From JAJRQY01 sp965224435 (GTDB lineage Bacteria > Actinomycetota > Acidimicrobiia > Acidimicrobiales > SZUA-35): a stretch of 64,000 nt of DNA. The stretch lies in NCBI GenBank assembly GCA_965224435.1, contig OZ245048.1:1302001-1366000 (forward strand). The letters are read 5' to 3'. The notes under the pieces are model-generated. The model was not told where the DNA came from. It was given only the letters and a program-made list of their open reading frames with translations, and did no database searches. This document shows positions 49,601 through 58,147 of this stretch, in pieces. Made by a program: the position numbers and the translations under genes. Position 1 is the first letter of the stretch, and every line of letters begins with the position of its first letter.

Positions 49601-50380
49601 ATGAAGGTCGTCGTATGTGTCAAGCAAATCCCAGACCCGGCTGATCCCGGTGCCCTGGATCCGGAAACCCGCACTCTGAAGCGAGATGTCAAACTCATCC
49701 TTGATGAGTCCGACAGCTATGGGGTCGAGATGGCACTGCAGCTGGTCGATGCTGCGGGCGAGGGCGAAGTCACCCTCGTGTCCATGGTGCCAAATAGCGA
49801 GCGATCGGGTCTGGCCACTGCGCTAGCCATGGGAGCGGCTTCGGCCACGCTCATCAGTGATCCCGAACTGGTCGGTAGCGATGCTTTGACTACAGCCAAA
49901 TTGTTGGCCGCTGCGATCAAGGATCAGGGTGCTGACCTGATCATCGCCGGTTCGGAAAGCTCCGATGGTTACACCGGCACCGTTCCTGAGCAGATTGCCG
50001 CCGTTCTTGACCTGCCATCGGTAACCGCGGCCAAGTCCATTGAAGTCGACGGTGCCAGCATCAGTGTGCAGCGCCAGACCGATGCTGGCTATGACAGTGT
50101 GCAGTGTCCTCTTCCTGCGGTAATCAGCGTGACTGCTGGTGTGGTTGAGCCTCGCTATCCCTCGTTCAAGGGAATCATGGCCGCCAAGTCCAAGCCGGTC
50201 GAAGAGGTGACTGCTGCCGATCTCGGGTTCGACTCCGATCAGGTTGGTTGGGCAGGAGCTGGCCAAGAGATTGTGGAAGTAACCGAGGCCCCCAAGCGTG
50301 AGGCCGGGGACATTATTGAAGACGACGGAGAGGCCCACGTGAAGATCGTGGAATTCCTCGAGAACCTGAAGGTGATCTGA
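49601..50380 (+). CDS. etfB: Electron transfer flavoprotein beta subunit
   Basis: A 259-residue EtfB. It starts KVVVCVKQIPDPADPG and has DQGADLIIAGSESSDGYTG with the AMP/adenine site, and QCPLPAVISVTAG. With EtfA it takes electrons from acyl-CoA and other dehydrogenases to the ETF-quinone oxidoreductase. An ATG 17 codons upstream exists, but the conserved start is here, and TACGAT lies eight bases before it. There is no ribosome site, which fits a leaderless mRNA. Confidence 0.94.
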   Translation: MKVVVCVKQIPDPADPGALDPETRTLKRDVKLILDESDSYGVEMALQLVDAAGEGEVTLVSMVPNSERSGLATALAMGAASATLISDPELVGSDALTTAKLLAAAIKDQGADLIIAGSESSDGYTGTVPEQIAAVLDLPSVTAAKSIEVDGASISVQRQTDAGYDSVQCPLPAVISVTAGVVEPRYPSFKGIMAAKSKPVEEVTAADLGFDSDQVGWAGAGQEIVEVTEAPKREAGDIIEDDGEAHVKIVEFLENLKVI

Positions 50381-50382
50381 TC

Positions 50383-51345
50383 ATGACTTTGGACACGATC
50401 TGGGTATACGCCGAAGCAACCGACGGCGAAGTGAACTCGAACACTCTTGAACTACTGAGCAAGGCACGTGAACTTGCCGACACCGTGGCCTGCGTCTATG
50501 CCGGCGATGCTGATGACATTGCCGAAGCGGTTGGCGCGTATGGGGCCGAGACGGTTTATTCGGTCGACGTTGATGATGCCCTGGTTGGGGTTCCCGTCGC
50601 TGCTGCCATTGCCGAAGCTGTCGAAGCAGGAGATGGCCCAGACGCCATCTTGCTTGGCACTACCTATGACGGACGCGATGTTGCTGCCCGCTTGTCGGTC
50701 AAGGCCGACAAGACAGTCATCTCCAACTGTGTTGATCTTGAGGTCGACGAGGGTGCGCTGGTCTGCACCGCCGCCATCTTTGGTGGAGCCACTGACATCA
50801 AGACCAAGTTCACTGGTGACAGGCCCTTTATTGCGGTGGTTCGTCCCAAGTCCTTCCCGGCGGAGTCCTCTGACGGAGGCGAAGCCGACACCGAAGAACT
50901 GGATGTTCCCGATCTTGGCTCCTCGGCCGGTGCTGTGGTGACTGATCGATTTGTTGAAGAGTCTGATGGCCCGAAGCTGGACGAAGCGGGCATCGTTGTT
51001 GCTGGCGGTCGTGGTATCGGCGAGTCAGAGAAATTCTCGATGGTGACGGATCTGGCCAAAGCTCTTGGTGGCGCAGCAGGCGCTTCGCGAGCCATCGTCG
51101 ATGCTGGCTGGGTTCCGTACTCACAACAGGTTGGACAGACTGGCAAGGTCGTCAAGCCCGATGTCTACATTGCTTGTGGAATCTCGGGCGCCACACAGCA
51201 TCTGGTTGGCATGAAGGGTTCCAAGAACATCATCGCTATCAACAAGGACGCCGAGGCTCCAATCTTTGGAATCGCTGACCTTGGAATCATTGGTGACGTG
51301 CACAAGGTGATGCCCCTCCTACTTGAGGCGCTCGCTAGTCGCTAA
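50383..51345 (+). CDS. etfA: Electron transfer flavoprotein alpha subunit
   Basis: A 320-residue EtfA. The C-terminal FAD domain is complete: VVAGGRGIGESEKFSMVTDL, GASRAIVDAGWVPYSQQVGQ, YIACGISGATQHLVGM and AINKDAEAPIFGIADLGIIG. It is three bases after etfB and co-transcribed. No ETF dehydrogenase gene is nearby. The gap after it has several CGCTA/GGTAGCGA repeats. Confidence 0.95.
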   Translation: MTLDTIWVYAEATDGEVNSNTLELLSKARELADTVACVYAGDADDIAEAVGAYGAETVYSVDVDDALVGVPVAAAIAEAVEAGDGPDAILLGTTYDGRDVAARLSVKADKTVISNCVDLEVDEGALVCTAAIFGGATDIKTKFTGDRPFIAVVRPKSFPAESSDGGEADTEELDVPDLGSSAGAVVTDRFVEESDGPKLDEAGIVVAGGRGIGESEKFSMVTDLAKALGGAAGASRAIVDAGWVPYSQQVGQTGKVVKPDVYIACGISGATQHLVGMKGSKNIIAINKDAEAPIFGIADLGIIGDVHKVMPLLLEALASR

Positions 51346-51405
51346 CAGCCGCTACCGGTCGGTAGCGATCGGTAACTCGCGAGGCTCTGGGTGTAGGGTC
51401 GGGTC

Positions 51406-52773
51406 ATGACTGATGACTCGACCCTGGACCGCCTCACCAACGAGACCGTTGAGCTTCTGCAAACCCTGATTCGCAATCAGTGTGTCAACGACGGCACTCC
51501 AGAATCCGGCCAGGAAGACCGGTCGGCCAAGCTGTTACGAGACGAGCTCGAAGGAACCGGCGTCGACTTTGAGACGTATGAGCCGACACCCGGTCGAACC
51601 TCGTTGGTCGCTCGATGGGAAGGCACCGACTCGGACGCCCCGGCCTTGTGCCTGATGGGTCACACCGATGTCGTACCGGTCTCACCTGATGGGTGGGAGC
51701 GAGATCCATTTGGCGGCGAGCTCGTCCCGGGAGCAACGCCGGGTGAGGCTGAGGTTTGGGGGCGCGGAGCGGTTGACATGCTTAACCTGACATCCTCCAT
51801 GGCGGTGGCGTTTCGTCACATGATCAAGTCAGGCAAGCGCTACAAGGGCGACATCATCTACTTCGCCGTTGCCGACGAAGAAGCGGGCGGCGTACACGGC
51901 GCCGAACAACTGGTTCGAGACCAATGGGATGCCCTGAAATGCGACTATGTGCTGACTGAGTTTGGCGGTATCCCATTCCAGAGTTCGGCTGGGACGACCT
52001 TGCTGATCACCACCGCAGAAAAGGGAGTTGGCTGGCGTCGGATCAAGGTGAAGGGCACTCCAGGGCACGGCTCCAGGCCTTATCAGTCGGACAATGCGCT
52101 AGTGAAGGCCGCCGACATTGTGCAAAAGCTAGCGAAATACAGTCCAGCACCCAAGTTGGACGAGCTGTGGGGAGCACGAATCAAGGCGATGGGGTTGTCG
52201 GATGAACTCAGCCGCAAGCTGGTTGATCCCGCTCAGCTGAACGAAGCCCTTGCCGAGCTGCCGCCCAATGTCGCTGGCAACGCTCATGCGTGTTCTCACA
52301 CCACCTTCAGCCCCAATGTGATTACTGGAGGAGGTAAGACCAACACCATCCCCGATGAGGTGATCATTGAGGTTGATATTCGGACCTTGCCGGGCGAAAC
52401 GGCAGAGGACGTGAATGCTCATCTTCGTGCTGCACTTGGCGCCGCCTTCGACCAGGTTGAAGTTGAGGTCATTGCCGAGACCCCTTCGACCGCATCACCG
52501 ATTGACAATCCTCTTTGGCAGGCCCTGGTTAGCGCGACCAAGCCTGCCTATCCCGATGCCACCGTTATCCCCAGCATGGTGACCGGTGGAACGGATAGTC
52601 GCTTCTTCAGAGATGCCGGAGCGATCGCCTATGGTGCTGGCTTGCTTAGCAGTCGGCTGGACGCGGGCGAGTTTAGTAGTCGTTTTCACGGCAACAATGA
52701 GCGAATTGATGTTGACTCGCTGCGACTGACCACCCAGTTGTGGCTAGATGTGGTCGGACGGCTCTGGGAGTAG
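51406..52773 (+). CDS. M20-family metallopeptidase
   Basis: A 455-residue M20 (ArgE/DapE/CPG2-type) dizinc hydrolase. Metal and catalytic motifs are LMGHTDVVPVSPDGWERDPF, VWGRGAVDMLN, VADEEAGGVHG and VDIRTLPGET; the dimerisation domain lies between about residues 200 and 330. It releases amino acids from peptides or N-acyl amino acids; substrate unknown. A TAGGGT hexamer (51394-51399) lies six bases before the ATG, a leaderless-type start. Confidence 0.9.
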   Translation: MTDDSTLDRLTNETVELLQTLIRNQCVNDGTPESGQEDRSAKLLRDELEGTGVDFETYEPTPGRTSLVARWEGTDSDAPALCLMGHTDVVPVSPDGWERDPFGGELVPGATPGEAEVWGRGAVDMLNLTSSMAVAFRHMIKSGKRYKGDIIYFAVADEEAGGVHGAEQLVRDQWDALKCDYVLTEFGGIPFQSSAGTTLLITTAEKGVGWRRIKVKGTPGHGSRPYQSDNALVKAADIVQKLAKYSPAPKLDELWGARIKAMGLSDELSRKLVDPAQLNEALAELPPNVAGNAHACSHTTFSPNVITGGGKTNTIPDEVIIEVDIRTLPGETAEDVNAHLRAALGAAFDQVEVEVIAETPSTASPIDNPLWQALVSATKPAYPDATVIPSMVTGGTDSRFFRDAGAIAYGAGLLSSRLDAGEFSSRFHGNNERIDVDSLRLTTQLWLDVVGRLWE

Positions 52774-52776
52774 AGC

Positions 52777-52856
52777 ACAGCCCGCCTTGAGAACAACCCG
52801 CCTTGAGAACAGTCTGTCTTGAGAACAGTCTGTCTTGAGAACAGTCCGTCTAGGCC
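52777..52856. repeat. 16-bp tandem repeat between convergent genes
   Basis: Four and a half to five copies of a unit like ACAGTCTGTCTTGAGA, starting at 52777, 52793, 52809, 52825 and a diverged fifth at 52841. It begins three bases after the M20 stop. The fifth copy contains the stop codon of the convergent Hsp70-like gene. Each unit carries TGA, and the 16-bp period puts it in all three plus-strand frames. Confidence 0.88.
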
Positions 52857-54100
52857 AGAGTCGCAGCCCGCCTGCCAACAGTTGAGATCTTCAGCTCTTG
52901 GTTGTCAGAGCCCGGACAAGGCCAGCTGAGCTGCACAGTTAGTGGGCGTACGCCCTTTGCTCCCCGAATGCTCATCCTGCCATCAGGTAGGAGGCGCATG
53001 AGGGGGAGGGGCCCCATGGCTGGTGGAACGATGAGGCCGGTCGAGCTGGCCGATCCAGACCGCAGTTGAAGAGGTCGGTCTGCCCGACCGAACTGCAACT
53101 CTGCGCCCGGCTTGACAACATAGGACTCGTTTTGGCGGTAAAGGACTTGTCCTGCTTCCACCACGGTGACGCCGACCTCGGACAGATGAATGGCGGAGGT
53201 TGGCCAACAGGCTCGCCAGCCATCAAATTGGTCCAGGTGCTGCAAACCGAGGGCAACACAATGAGCGGGGTCAGCGACCAAGGGATCGGGCATGACGTCA
53301 GCGGCTGGAAGGAGCGAGCGAATAAGCGAAACGATTGCGGGATGACTGTGTCCGGAACCGGTAACCACGACCTGGGGGAGAGTCGAGGAAATGCTCGGCC
53401 AGTCTGTGTCTTGAATCAGGCCCTCGCGATGAAGCATTCCGGCGGCCAGCGTGATCAAGTCTTTGAGACCCTCAACTACCCAAGCTGGGTTGTCGTTGGG
53501 CCCTGAACTCAGCGGCATGCAGGCTAGGAGTCTGCGAGTGAGCGGATCGGCGATGACAGCTGAAAGTTCCCCACCGTCGTTGTCAATCAGCAAGACGGGG
53601 TCGCGGGTTGGTCGCCCCGAAATTCGTTCACGATGGGCGAACCAGCCAGCCAAGGCGGCAATCGGGCGTTCAACCAAGTTCTCGGCCTGCAGATCTACTC
53701 CGGCCCGTCGAAATCCTCCGAGAATCGCCTGGCGACATTGGGGTCCGAATGAGGCCGGAATCGCCACCTTGCGAATCGTGAGATCTGTCTCGTCTGGCAG
53801 GCCAGAAGTAGTAGCCGGGATGCCCCGCATGATCTGACTGGCGACAAGCCCTACGAAACGTTCCGCCTCGCCCTGGTCGATGCCAGCGAGATCGAAGATG
53901 CGTTCGGGAACCCGCTGCGGACCGCCGTCTCCGACCCAGCGGATGAGCAAGCCATCGTCTTGAATTGAGAGCGGTAAGGGGAGAGCGTAGCTATGGGCGG
54001 CAAGCGCGGCAAAGGAGCGGTGGCGACCAAGATCGACGCCCACTCCAATTAACGCCCCAACAGCATGTGCGAGGCTCGACTCCGATACCCGAGCAACCAT
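52850..54100 (-). CDS. Divergent Hsp70-like (actin-fold) protein
   Basis: A 416-residue protein with the parts of an Hsp70 ATPase domain: an N-terminal VGVDLGRHRSFAAL strand, VAIPASFGPQCRQAILGGFR and AGVDLQAENLVERPIAALAG (compare the DnaK proline-switch and EPTAAA region), LLIDNDGGELSAVI for phosphate 2, and VVVTGSGHSHPAIVSLI for the adenosine site. The key glycines are changed, so ATP use is uncertain. The last 110 residues form a beta-rich domain in place of a normal substrate domain. A TAAGTT hexamer (54107-54112, minus strand) six bases before the ATG supports the start. Confidence 0.72.
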   Translation of the reverse strand: MVARVSESSLAHAVGALIGVGVDLGRHRSFAALAAHSYALPLPLSIQDDGLLIRWVGDGGPQRVPERIFDLAGIDQGEAERFVGLVASQIMRGIPATTSGLPDETDLTIRKVAIPASFGPQCRQAILGGFRRAGVDLQAENLVERPIAALAGWFAHRERISGRPTRDPVLLIDNDGGELSAVIADPLTRRLLACMPLSSGPNDNPAWVVEGLKDLITLAAGMLHREGLIQDTDWPSISSTLPQVVVTGSGHSHPAIVSLIRSLLPAADVMPDPLVADPAHCVALGLQHLDQFDGWRACWPTSAIHLSEVGVTVVEAGQVLYRQNESYVVKPGAELQFGRADRPLQLRSGSASSTGLIVPPAMGPLPLMRLLPDGRMSIRGAKGVRPLTVQLSWPCPGSDNQELKISTVGRRAATLA

Positions 54101-54156
54101 CGGGCCAACTTAGTATCTGTGCCGGCAACTTCCGATAGGTAGAACGGCTAGTTCTG

Positions 54157-54220
54157 TGACGGCCGGTGAGAGAACGATGACGGCCGGTGAGAGAACGATG
54201 ACGGAACCATGACGGAACGA
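54157..54220. repeat. 21-bp and 11-bp tandem repeats upstream of capA
   Basis: Two identical 21-bp units (54157-54177, 54178-54198) are followed by two 11-bp units that resemble the unit's start (TGACGGAACCA and TGACGGAACGA). They lie between the divergent Hsp70-like and CapA genes, upstream of the CapA -10-like hexamer, so copy number could affect expression. Confidence 0.85.
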
Positions 54221-54254
54221 TGATTGGCGAAGTAGCGGGCGCTAACTTGGCGAC

Positions 54255-55502
54255 ATGCTGTGGTGGCGGGGTTCAAGAGTGTTGTTCATTGCGGAGGCCG
54301 CCGGTCTCCTATTCTTGCTGAGCAACTGTGCTGGCGGCGCTGCGCCACAAACGGAGGGATCGGCAGCCCCGACTGGAGAACTGAGTGTGGCGCCTGAAAC
54401 GTCTTCGACCACGGCAGAGTCAAGCAGCAAGACCTCAAGCGTCACAACAGCGGGCACAACCGTAGTTAGTGAACCGGTGACGACGGCAAGGCCGGTACGC
54501 CAGTCAATTGTTCTGGGATTTGCTGGTGATACGTCGTTTACCGCTGGACTGGATCAGCGCGACCCATTCGCCGACGTAGCGCATCTACTCGGTGCCCCCG
54601 ATCTGATGGTCATCAATCTGGAAACCGCAATAGCTGACCCGGGAGTCGGACATCCTCCGGTTCAGAAGCAGTTTCTGTTTCGTTCACCACCGGCTTCGTT
54701 GGATCTATTGGTGGCCGCCGGAGTCGATGTTGTTGCCTTGGCCAATAATCACACCCTGGATTTTGGCTCTGAAGCTGTCGCCCAGACCCTGACCGAAATT
54801 GATGCCCGGGAACTGAAACGGGTCGGAGCTGGAGTCGATGAAGCCGCGGCTTATCAGCCTCTGATTCTTGATGTCGGCGAATGGCGGATCGGAATAGTTT
54901 CGATGTCTCGGGTGCCCTGTGATTGGTCAGCATCGGGGAACAATGTTCGTCCTGAAGTCGCTTGGGCTTGTCCTGCGTTCCAGGGGCTGGCCGATGACCT
55001 GGTGCGGCGAACCGTCAGCGAGTCAGACGTGACGGTGGTGATGATCCATGGAGGGGAAGAGGGTGTCCTTTGCCCCTCGGACTTCATGCTGGACCTTGAG
55101 CGCCACTGGGTCGAGCTTGGTGCGGACATTATCGTTGATGGGCACCCTCACGTCCTACAAGGAGTCGGGTCGCTCGGCGATGGTGCGTTGGTGGTTCACT
55201 CAACGGGGAACTTCGCTTTCCCTTCGGCCAGAGGTGTTACCGCCAACACCGCGATCTTCGAGTTCACGGTCAGTGAGTCAGTCAGTGAGTCAGTCAGCAA
55301 GTCGAATGGTGAGCTGGCGAATGAATCAATCCGACTGGATTTGCGGGTGGTGCCGCTGCGGGCTGTTGGTGGTGTGTTGAGCATTCCGACTGAGGAACAG
55401 CGCGACGCGATTCTCCAGCAAGTGAGCGGCGTTTCTGATGGTTGGCGTCTGGGCCCCGACGGTCGAGCAGTCCGCGACATCAGTTCGCCATGGTCCTGTT
55501 AG
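54255..55502 (+). CDS. CapA-family (poly-gamma-glutamate type) lipoprotein
   Basis: A 415-residue exported protein. The N-terminal hydrophobic stretch FIAEAAGLLFLLSNCAGG resembles a lipoprotein signal. A Thr/Ser-rich linker (residues 35-85) leads to a CapA metallophosphatase-like domain: GFAGDTSFTAGL, MVINLETAIAD, VDVVALANNHTLDFG, MIHGGEEG and DIIVDGHPHVLQG. The protein contains ESVSESVSK, a small internal repeat. CapA acts in capsule or wall polymer export; no CapBC is nearby, so the role here is open. TAACTT (54243-54248) lies six bases before the ATG. Confidence 0.88.
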   Translation: MLWWRGSRVLFIAEAAGLLFLLSNCAGGAAPQTEGSAAPTGELSVAPETSSTTAESSSKTSSVTTAGTTVVSEPVTTARPVRQSIVLGFAGDTSFTAGLDQRDPFADVAHLLGAPDLMVINLETAIADPGVGHPPVQKQFLFRSPPASLDLLVAAGVDVVALANNHTLDFGSEAVAQTLTEIDARELKRVGAGVDEAAAYQPLILDVGEWRIGIVSMSRVPCDWSASGNNVRPEVAWACPAFQGLADDLVRRTVSESDVTVVMIHGGEEGVLCPSDFMLDLERHWVELGADIIVDGHPHVLQGVGSLGDGALVVHSTGNFAFPSARGVTANTAIFEFTVSESVSESVSKSNGELANESIRLDLRVVPLRAVGGVLSIPTEEQRDAILQQVSGVSDGWRLGPDGRAVRDISSPWSC

Positions 55503-55553
55503 CCAGTCTGTCCTGTTAGCCAGTCTGTCCTGTTAGCCAGTCTGTCCTGTTAG
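55495..55553. repeat. 17-bp tandem repeat spanning the capA stop codon
   Basis: Three and a half copies of CCTGTTAGCCAGTCTGT, at 55495, 55512, 55529 and partial at 55546. The first copy contains the capA stop TAG (55500-55502). Because 17 is not a multiple of three, the repeated TAG falls in all three plus-strand frames. The last partial copy overlaps the stop codon of the convergent DUF2510 gene. Confidence 0.88.
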
Positions 55554-55735
55554 GCGCAGCCCTCGCAAGGAGTTGGCCCACGATGGGTCACGTGACTCGT
55601 CCACTCAGTGCCGTCGAAGTATCGCTTGGCATGAAGGCTCATTGGGTCCCGAAACCAGCCGGAGACTGTATGCGCTAGCTCGTGGCCTGCTACAGAAACG
55701 GTCTGGTGACCCGTTTGCATGTCGATCGTTGTCAT
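55550..55735 (-). CDS. Short DUF2510 protein
   Basis: A 61-residue protein whose C-terminal half matches the actinobacterial DUF2510 motif: GWFRDPMSLHAKRYFDGTEW followed by TSHV, and two cysteines in a CEGC end. DUF2510 usually sits at the N-terminus of membrane proteins, so a stand-alone form without a membrane helix is odd; it may be a remnant. The start is uncertain (ATG codons at 55741 and 55792 are also possible); GGGG seven bases before 55735 favours it. Confidence 0.6.
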   Translation of the reverse strand: MTTIDMQTGHQTVSVAGHELAHTVSGWFRDPMSLHAKRYFDGTEWTSHVTHRGPTPCEGCA

Positions 55736-55866
55736 AAACATCCCCGCTGATGTTGGACTCGTCCTTCGACCGCCTAGCCGAAGATCCCCCACAATTGTCG
55801 GTCATGGTCGCCGAACCTTGAGCACGCATCCATAGGCCTGATGAACTTTCCAGCGAGGAAATGAAC

Positions 55867-56700
55867 TCAAGTGGTCGAGCTGACGAGAGCTCCGGCCGGG
55901 GCATGGGGAAGCAGGTTTCCGGAATCTTGACGCCTTGTTAGTTCGGCTAGTCCTTCGGGGCATTTTGCGGCGAAGGGACACCAGCCACAAAGTACGGTCG
56001 GTGTGGCCTCAAAGGTTTCTGACGTGCAAGCCGTTCCGATATTGCTCCAGGTGGCCGCCAGCTTGTCGGTTGCTTCTTCAATCCGACGGTCGGTGACGGC
56101 GTAATCGAGAACTTCTTGACCGAGGTAGAGCAGGCGAACCCGCTCGGGTTGCTCCTCTTGGTCTTGGCTGACAGCAGCGGCGTAGAGCATGACCTGCTGA
56201 ATCTTGTCATCACGCCAACGAACAGCCGGAACCTTGCCTGACTTGTAGTCACTGACAATCAGCTTCTCACCCTCACGTTCGAGTCGATCGATGATGCCCA
56301 GAAAGGGAACACCTTGCAGAGCGGCAGTTACTTTCTGCTCCGTTGCGACGATGTCGACGGTGGCTGGGTCTTCCAGGTCCCAAAGCCCAGCGATAGCGAG
56401 CCACGCCTGCCAGCGGAATGCTCGGCTTTGCTCATCAGACAGATTCAGTGATTGGTGCTCGACGCTTTCTTCGTGTTCTGACCACAACTCGCGGGCCAGT
56501 ACTTTCGCTTGATCCTTGGTTCGTTCGGCTTGAGTGAGCCCGCAAAGGCTTTCAAGCACGGTGTGAGCGAAGGTTCCGACGACGGCGGCTTGGCCCGGCG
56601 GCTCGGGCAAGCGATCGACGTACTTGAACTTCCATCGGCGAGGACAGCCGTCGAAGGACGAGGCCGAAGAAGGCGAGAGATGTGGAGGGATGTCAGCCAT
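55867..56700 (-). CDS. RecB-like PD-(D/E)XK nuclease
   Basis: A 277-residue nuclease-fold protein. The order fits RecB-family exonucleases: LSPSSASSFDGCPRRWKFKY, GTFAHTVLESLC, GIIDRLEREG (Asp), LIVSDYKSGK (D-x-K) and QVMLYAAAV. The C-terminal VLCGWCPFAAKCPEG, together with the Cys in DGCPRRW, gives the four cysteines of an iron-sulfur staple as in AddB or Cas4. No cas genes or CRISPR repeat-spacer array are in the window, so a DNA-repair role is more likely than adaptation. ATG 56700 is used; another lies four codons upstream. Confidence 0.83.
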   Translation of the reverse strand: MADIPPHLSPSSASSFDGCPRRWKFKYVDRLPEPPGQAAVVGTFAHTVLESLCGLTQAERTKDQAKVLARELWSEHEESVEHQSLNLSDEQSRAFRWQAWLAIAGLWDLEDPATVDIVATEQKVTAALQGVPFLGIIDRLEREGEKLIVSDYKSGKVPAVRWRDDKIQQVMLYAAAVSQDQEEQPERVRLLYLGQEVLDYAVTDRRIEEATDKLAATWSNIGTACTSETFEATPTVLCGWCPFAAKCPEGLAELTRRQDSGNLLPHAPAGALVSSTT

Positions 56701-56722
56701 GGATCCCATCATGACGGGAGGG

Positions 56723-56812
56723 ACTGACAGAGCCTGCGATGGAGGCTATGAAACTGACAGAGCCTGCGATGGAGGCTATGAAACTGACAGAGCCTGCGAT
56801 GGAGGCTATGAG
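56723..56812. repeat. Three tandem copies of a 30-bp repeat
   Basis: Three almost identical 30-bp units (56723-56752, 56753-56782, 56783-56812), each starting ACTGACAGAGCC. No spacers separate them. They fill the gap between the DUF1501 gene end and the nuclease gene start on the minus strand. On the plus strand a frame would read a 10-residue repeat, but there is no sign it is translated. Confidence 0.9.
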
Positions 56813-56833
56813 ACTGGCTGGCACTCTTACAAT

Positions 56834-58147
56834 CTAGACCAGGCCAAGCAGTTCGGGCTCGGACGCAAGCACGGATGCGGCTTCGACGCCTAGCCATTCT
56901 TCGGCCAGGCTGCCGAGGTAACGATCGAATCCAACGGTGACCCGCAGGTTGCCGTCATCATCCAGGTCATCGAGGTCCGATGGCTCTCCAAGGATCTGTG
57001 GCTCGATCGCGCCGGCTACCAGCATGGTTGAAGCCGAACCATGGTCCAAGCCCCCGTCATTTTCCCGCAATCGTCGCCCGAACTCTGAAGTGGTGGCGAT
57101 CACGACGCGGTCGGCAAATCCGCCTTCTTCTGCAAGTTCGAGGAAACCATCGATAGCAGCATCCATCCGACTCAACAGGGCTCCGTGTTGATACTCGTGG
57201 CCCTCGTGGGTGTCGAAACCACCAATTTCGGTGTAGATCACTCGTGTGCCAAGGTCAGCCTTGATGATGTCGCTGGCTCCCCAAAGCTGTTGACCCAACG
57301 AGCCACCTTCTTGGATGATCGGGTGTTCCCAATCAATCTCTTGCTCTTCGACCGAAGCTAACCGCTGGCCGAGATCCAAGAGTTGCTCGTACGCATCGGG
57401 AACGAGTCCTTCTCCAAAGGACCCAAGTGCTTCTTGAAAGGCCAGCAACTCGTCCCAGTCGGCCGGCCGCAGGAAGTCAAGATCGCCTGGACCGGACAAG
57501 GCCAGCCCTGGCGCCGTCTGGCTATACAGAAAAGGTGAGGATCCGGACATGGTGATACCGGTTACCGGTGAACCTTGGTGCAAGGCATCGGTGAGGCGCC
57601 CGCCGAATCCAGTGCGGAACTTGGCTGTGCCATTAACATCGCCCAGTGCCCAACGTTCGGCCATTGCGAAGTGCGAGAGATCTCCTTCGCTCGGTCCAAC
57701 ACCTTCGATGATGGTGACGCCACGCTCATGGAGTCGAGCCAGGTTGGGGTTGAGGCCGATGCGGTCATTGACAGCCAGGACTTCACCCTCCTCGATGGCA
57801 AGCCGCGGCCTAGCGCTGTAGTAGGCAGAGGATCCAGCGGGCACAACGGTGGATGGACCGTCGTTGCCGCCCTCAAGGTTCACGATGACGAGGACTCGAC
57901 CATCAACATGGTTTGCTGTGAGCACGCCGGTCGCGAGTTCCTCAGCTGCGTTGTCAGATCCACCGATGCCTGTTTGGGCCTGACTATCGCCGGATTTGGT
58001 GCATCCGGCGAGCAGAGTGCCGCTCGCGCTTGCTGCACCTAACACCGCTAAGCGTTGCAGAAAGACTCGTCGGGAGCGGTTCGCCTCGGACTGGCTTGCC
58101 GGAATGCTGAGGCGCCCGTTGTCGGGGGTAGAAATTGAGTTGCTCAT
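56834..58147 (-). CDS. DUF1501 secreted protein (Tat substrate)
   Basis: A 437-residue DUF1501 protein. The N-terminus has the twin-arginine motif SRRVFLQRLAVLGAASASG and a lipobox LLAGC, so it is probably exported folded and lipid-anchored. The body holds VIVNLEGGNDGPSTVVP, LARLHERGVTIIEGVG, MAERWALG, and YTEIGGFDTHEGHEYQHG typical of the family, which is related to sulfatase/alkaline phosphatase folds. It is coupled (ATGA) to the DUF1800 gene upstream; the two families nearly always occur together. The reaction is unknown. Confidence 0.9.
   Translation of the reverse strand: MSNSISTPDNGRLSIPASQSEANRSRRVFLQRLAVLGAASASGTLLAGCTKSGDSQAQTGIGGSDNAAEELATGVLTANHVDGRVLVIVNLEGGNDGPSTVVPAGSSAYYSARPRLAIEEGEVLAVNDRIGLNPNLARLHERGVTIIEGVGPSEGDLSHFAMAERWALGDVNGTAKFRTGFGGRLTDALHQGSPVTGITMSGSSPFLYSQTAPGLALSGPGDLDFLRPADWDELLAFQEALGSFGEGLVPDAYEQLLDLGQRLASVEEQEIDWEHPIIQEGGSLGQQLWGASDIIKADLGTRVIYTEIGGFDTHEGHEYQHGALLSRMDAAIDGFLELAEEGGFADRVVIATTSEFGRRLRENDGGLDHGSASTMLVAGAIEPQILGEPSDLDDLDDDGNLRVTVGFDRYLGSLAEEWLGVEAASVLASEPELLGLV

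Noticed and set aside
56723..56812. 30-bp direct repeats that could be taken for a CRISPR array
   Set aside because: The units touch each other with no spacers and no cas genes are present; the nearby RecB-like nuclease lacks Cas1 or Cas2 partners. It is a plain tandem repeat.
56624..56893. Plus-strand frame over the 30-bp repeats reading a 10-residue DRACDGGYET repeat
   Set aside because: No ribosome site or family match, and it runs into the coding end of the DUF1501 gene on the other strand. The regularity follows from the DNA repeat.
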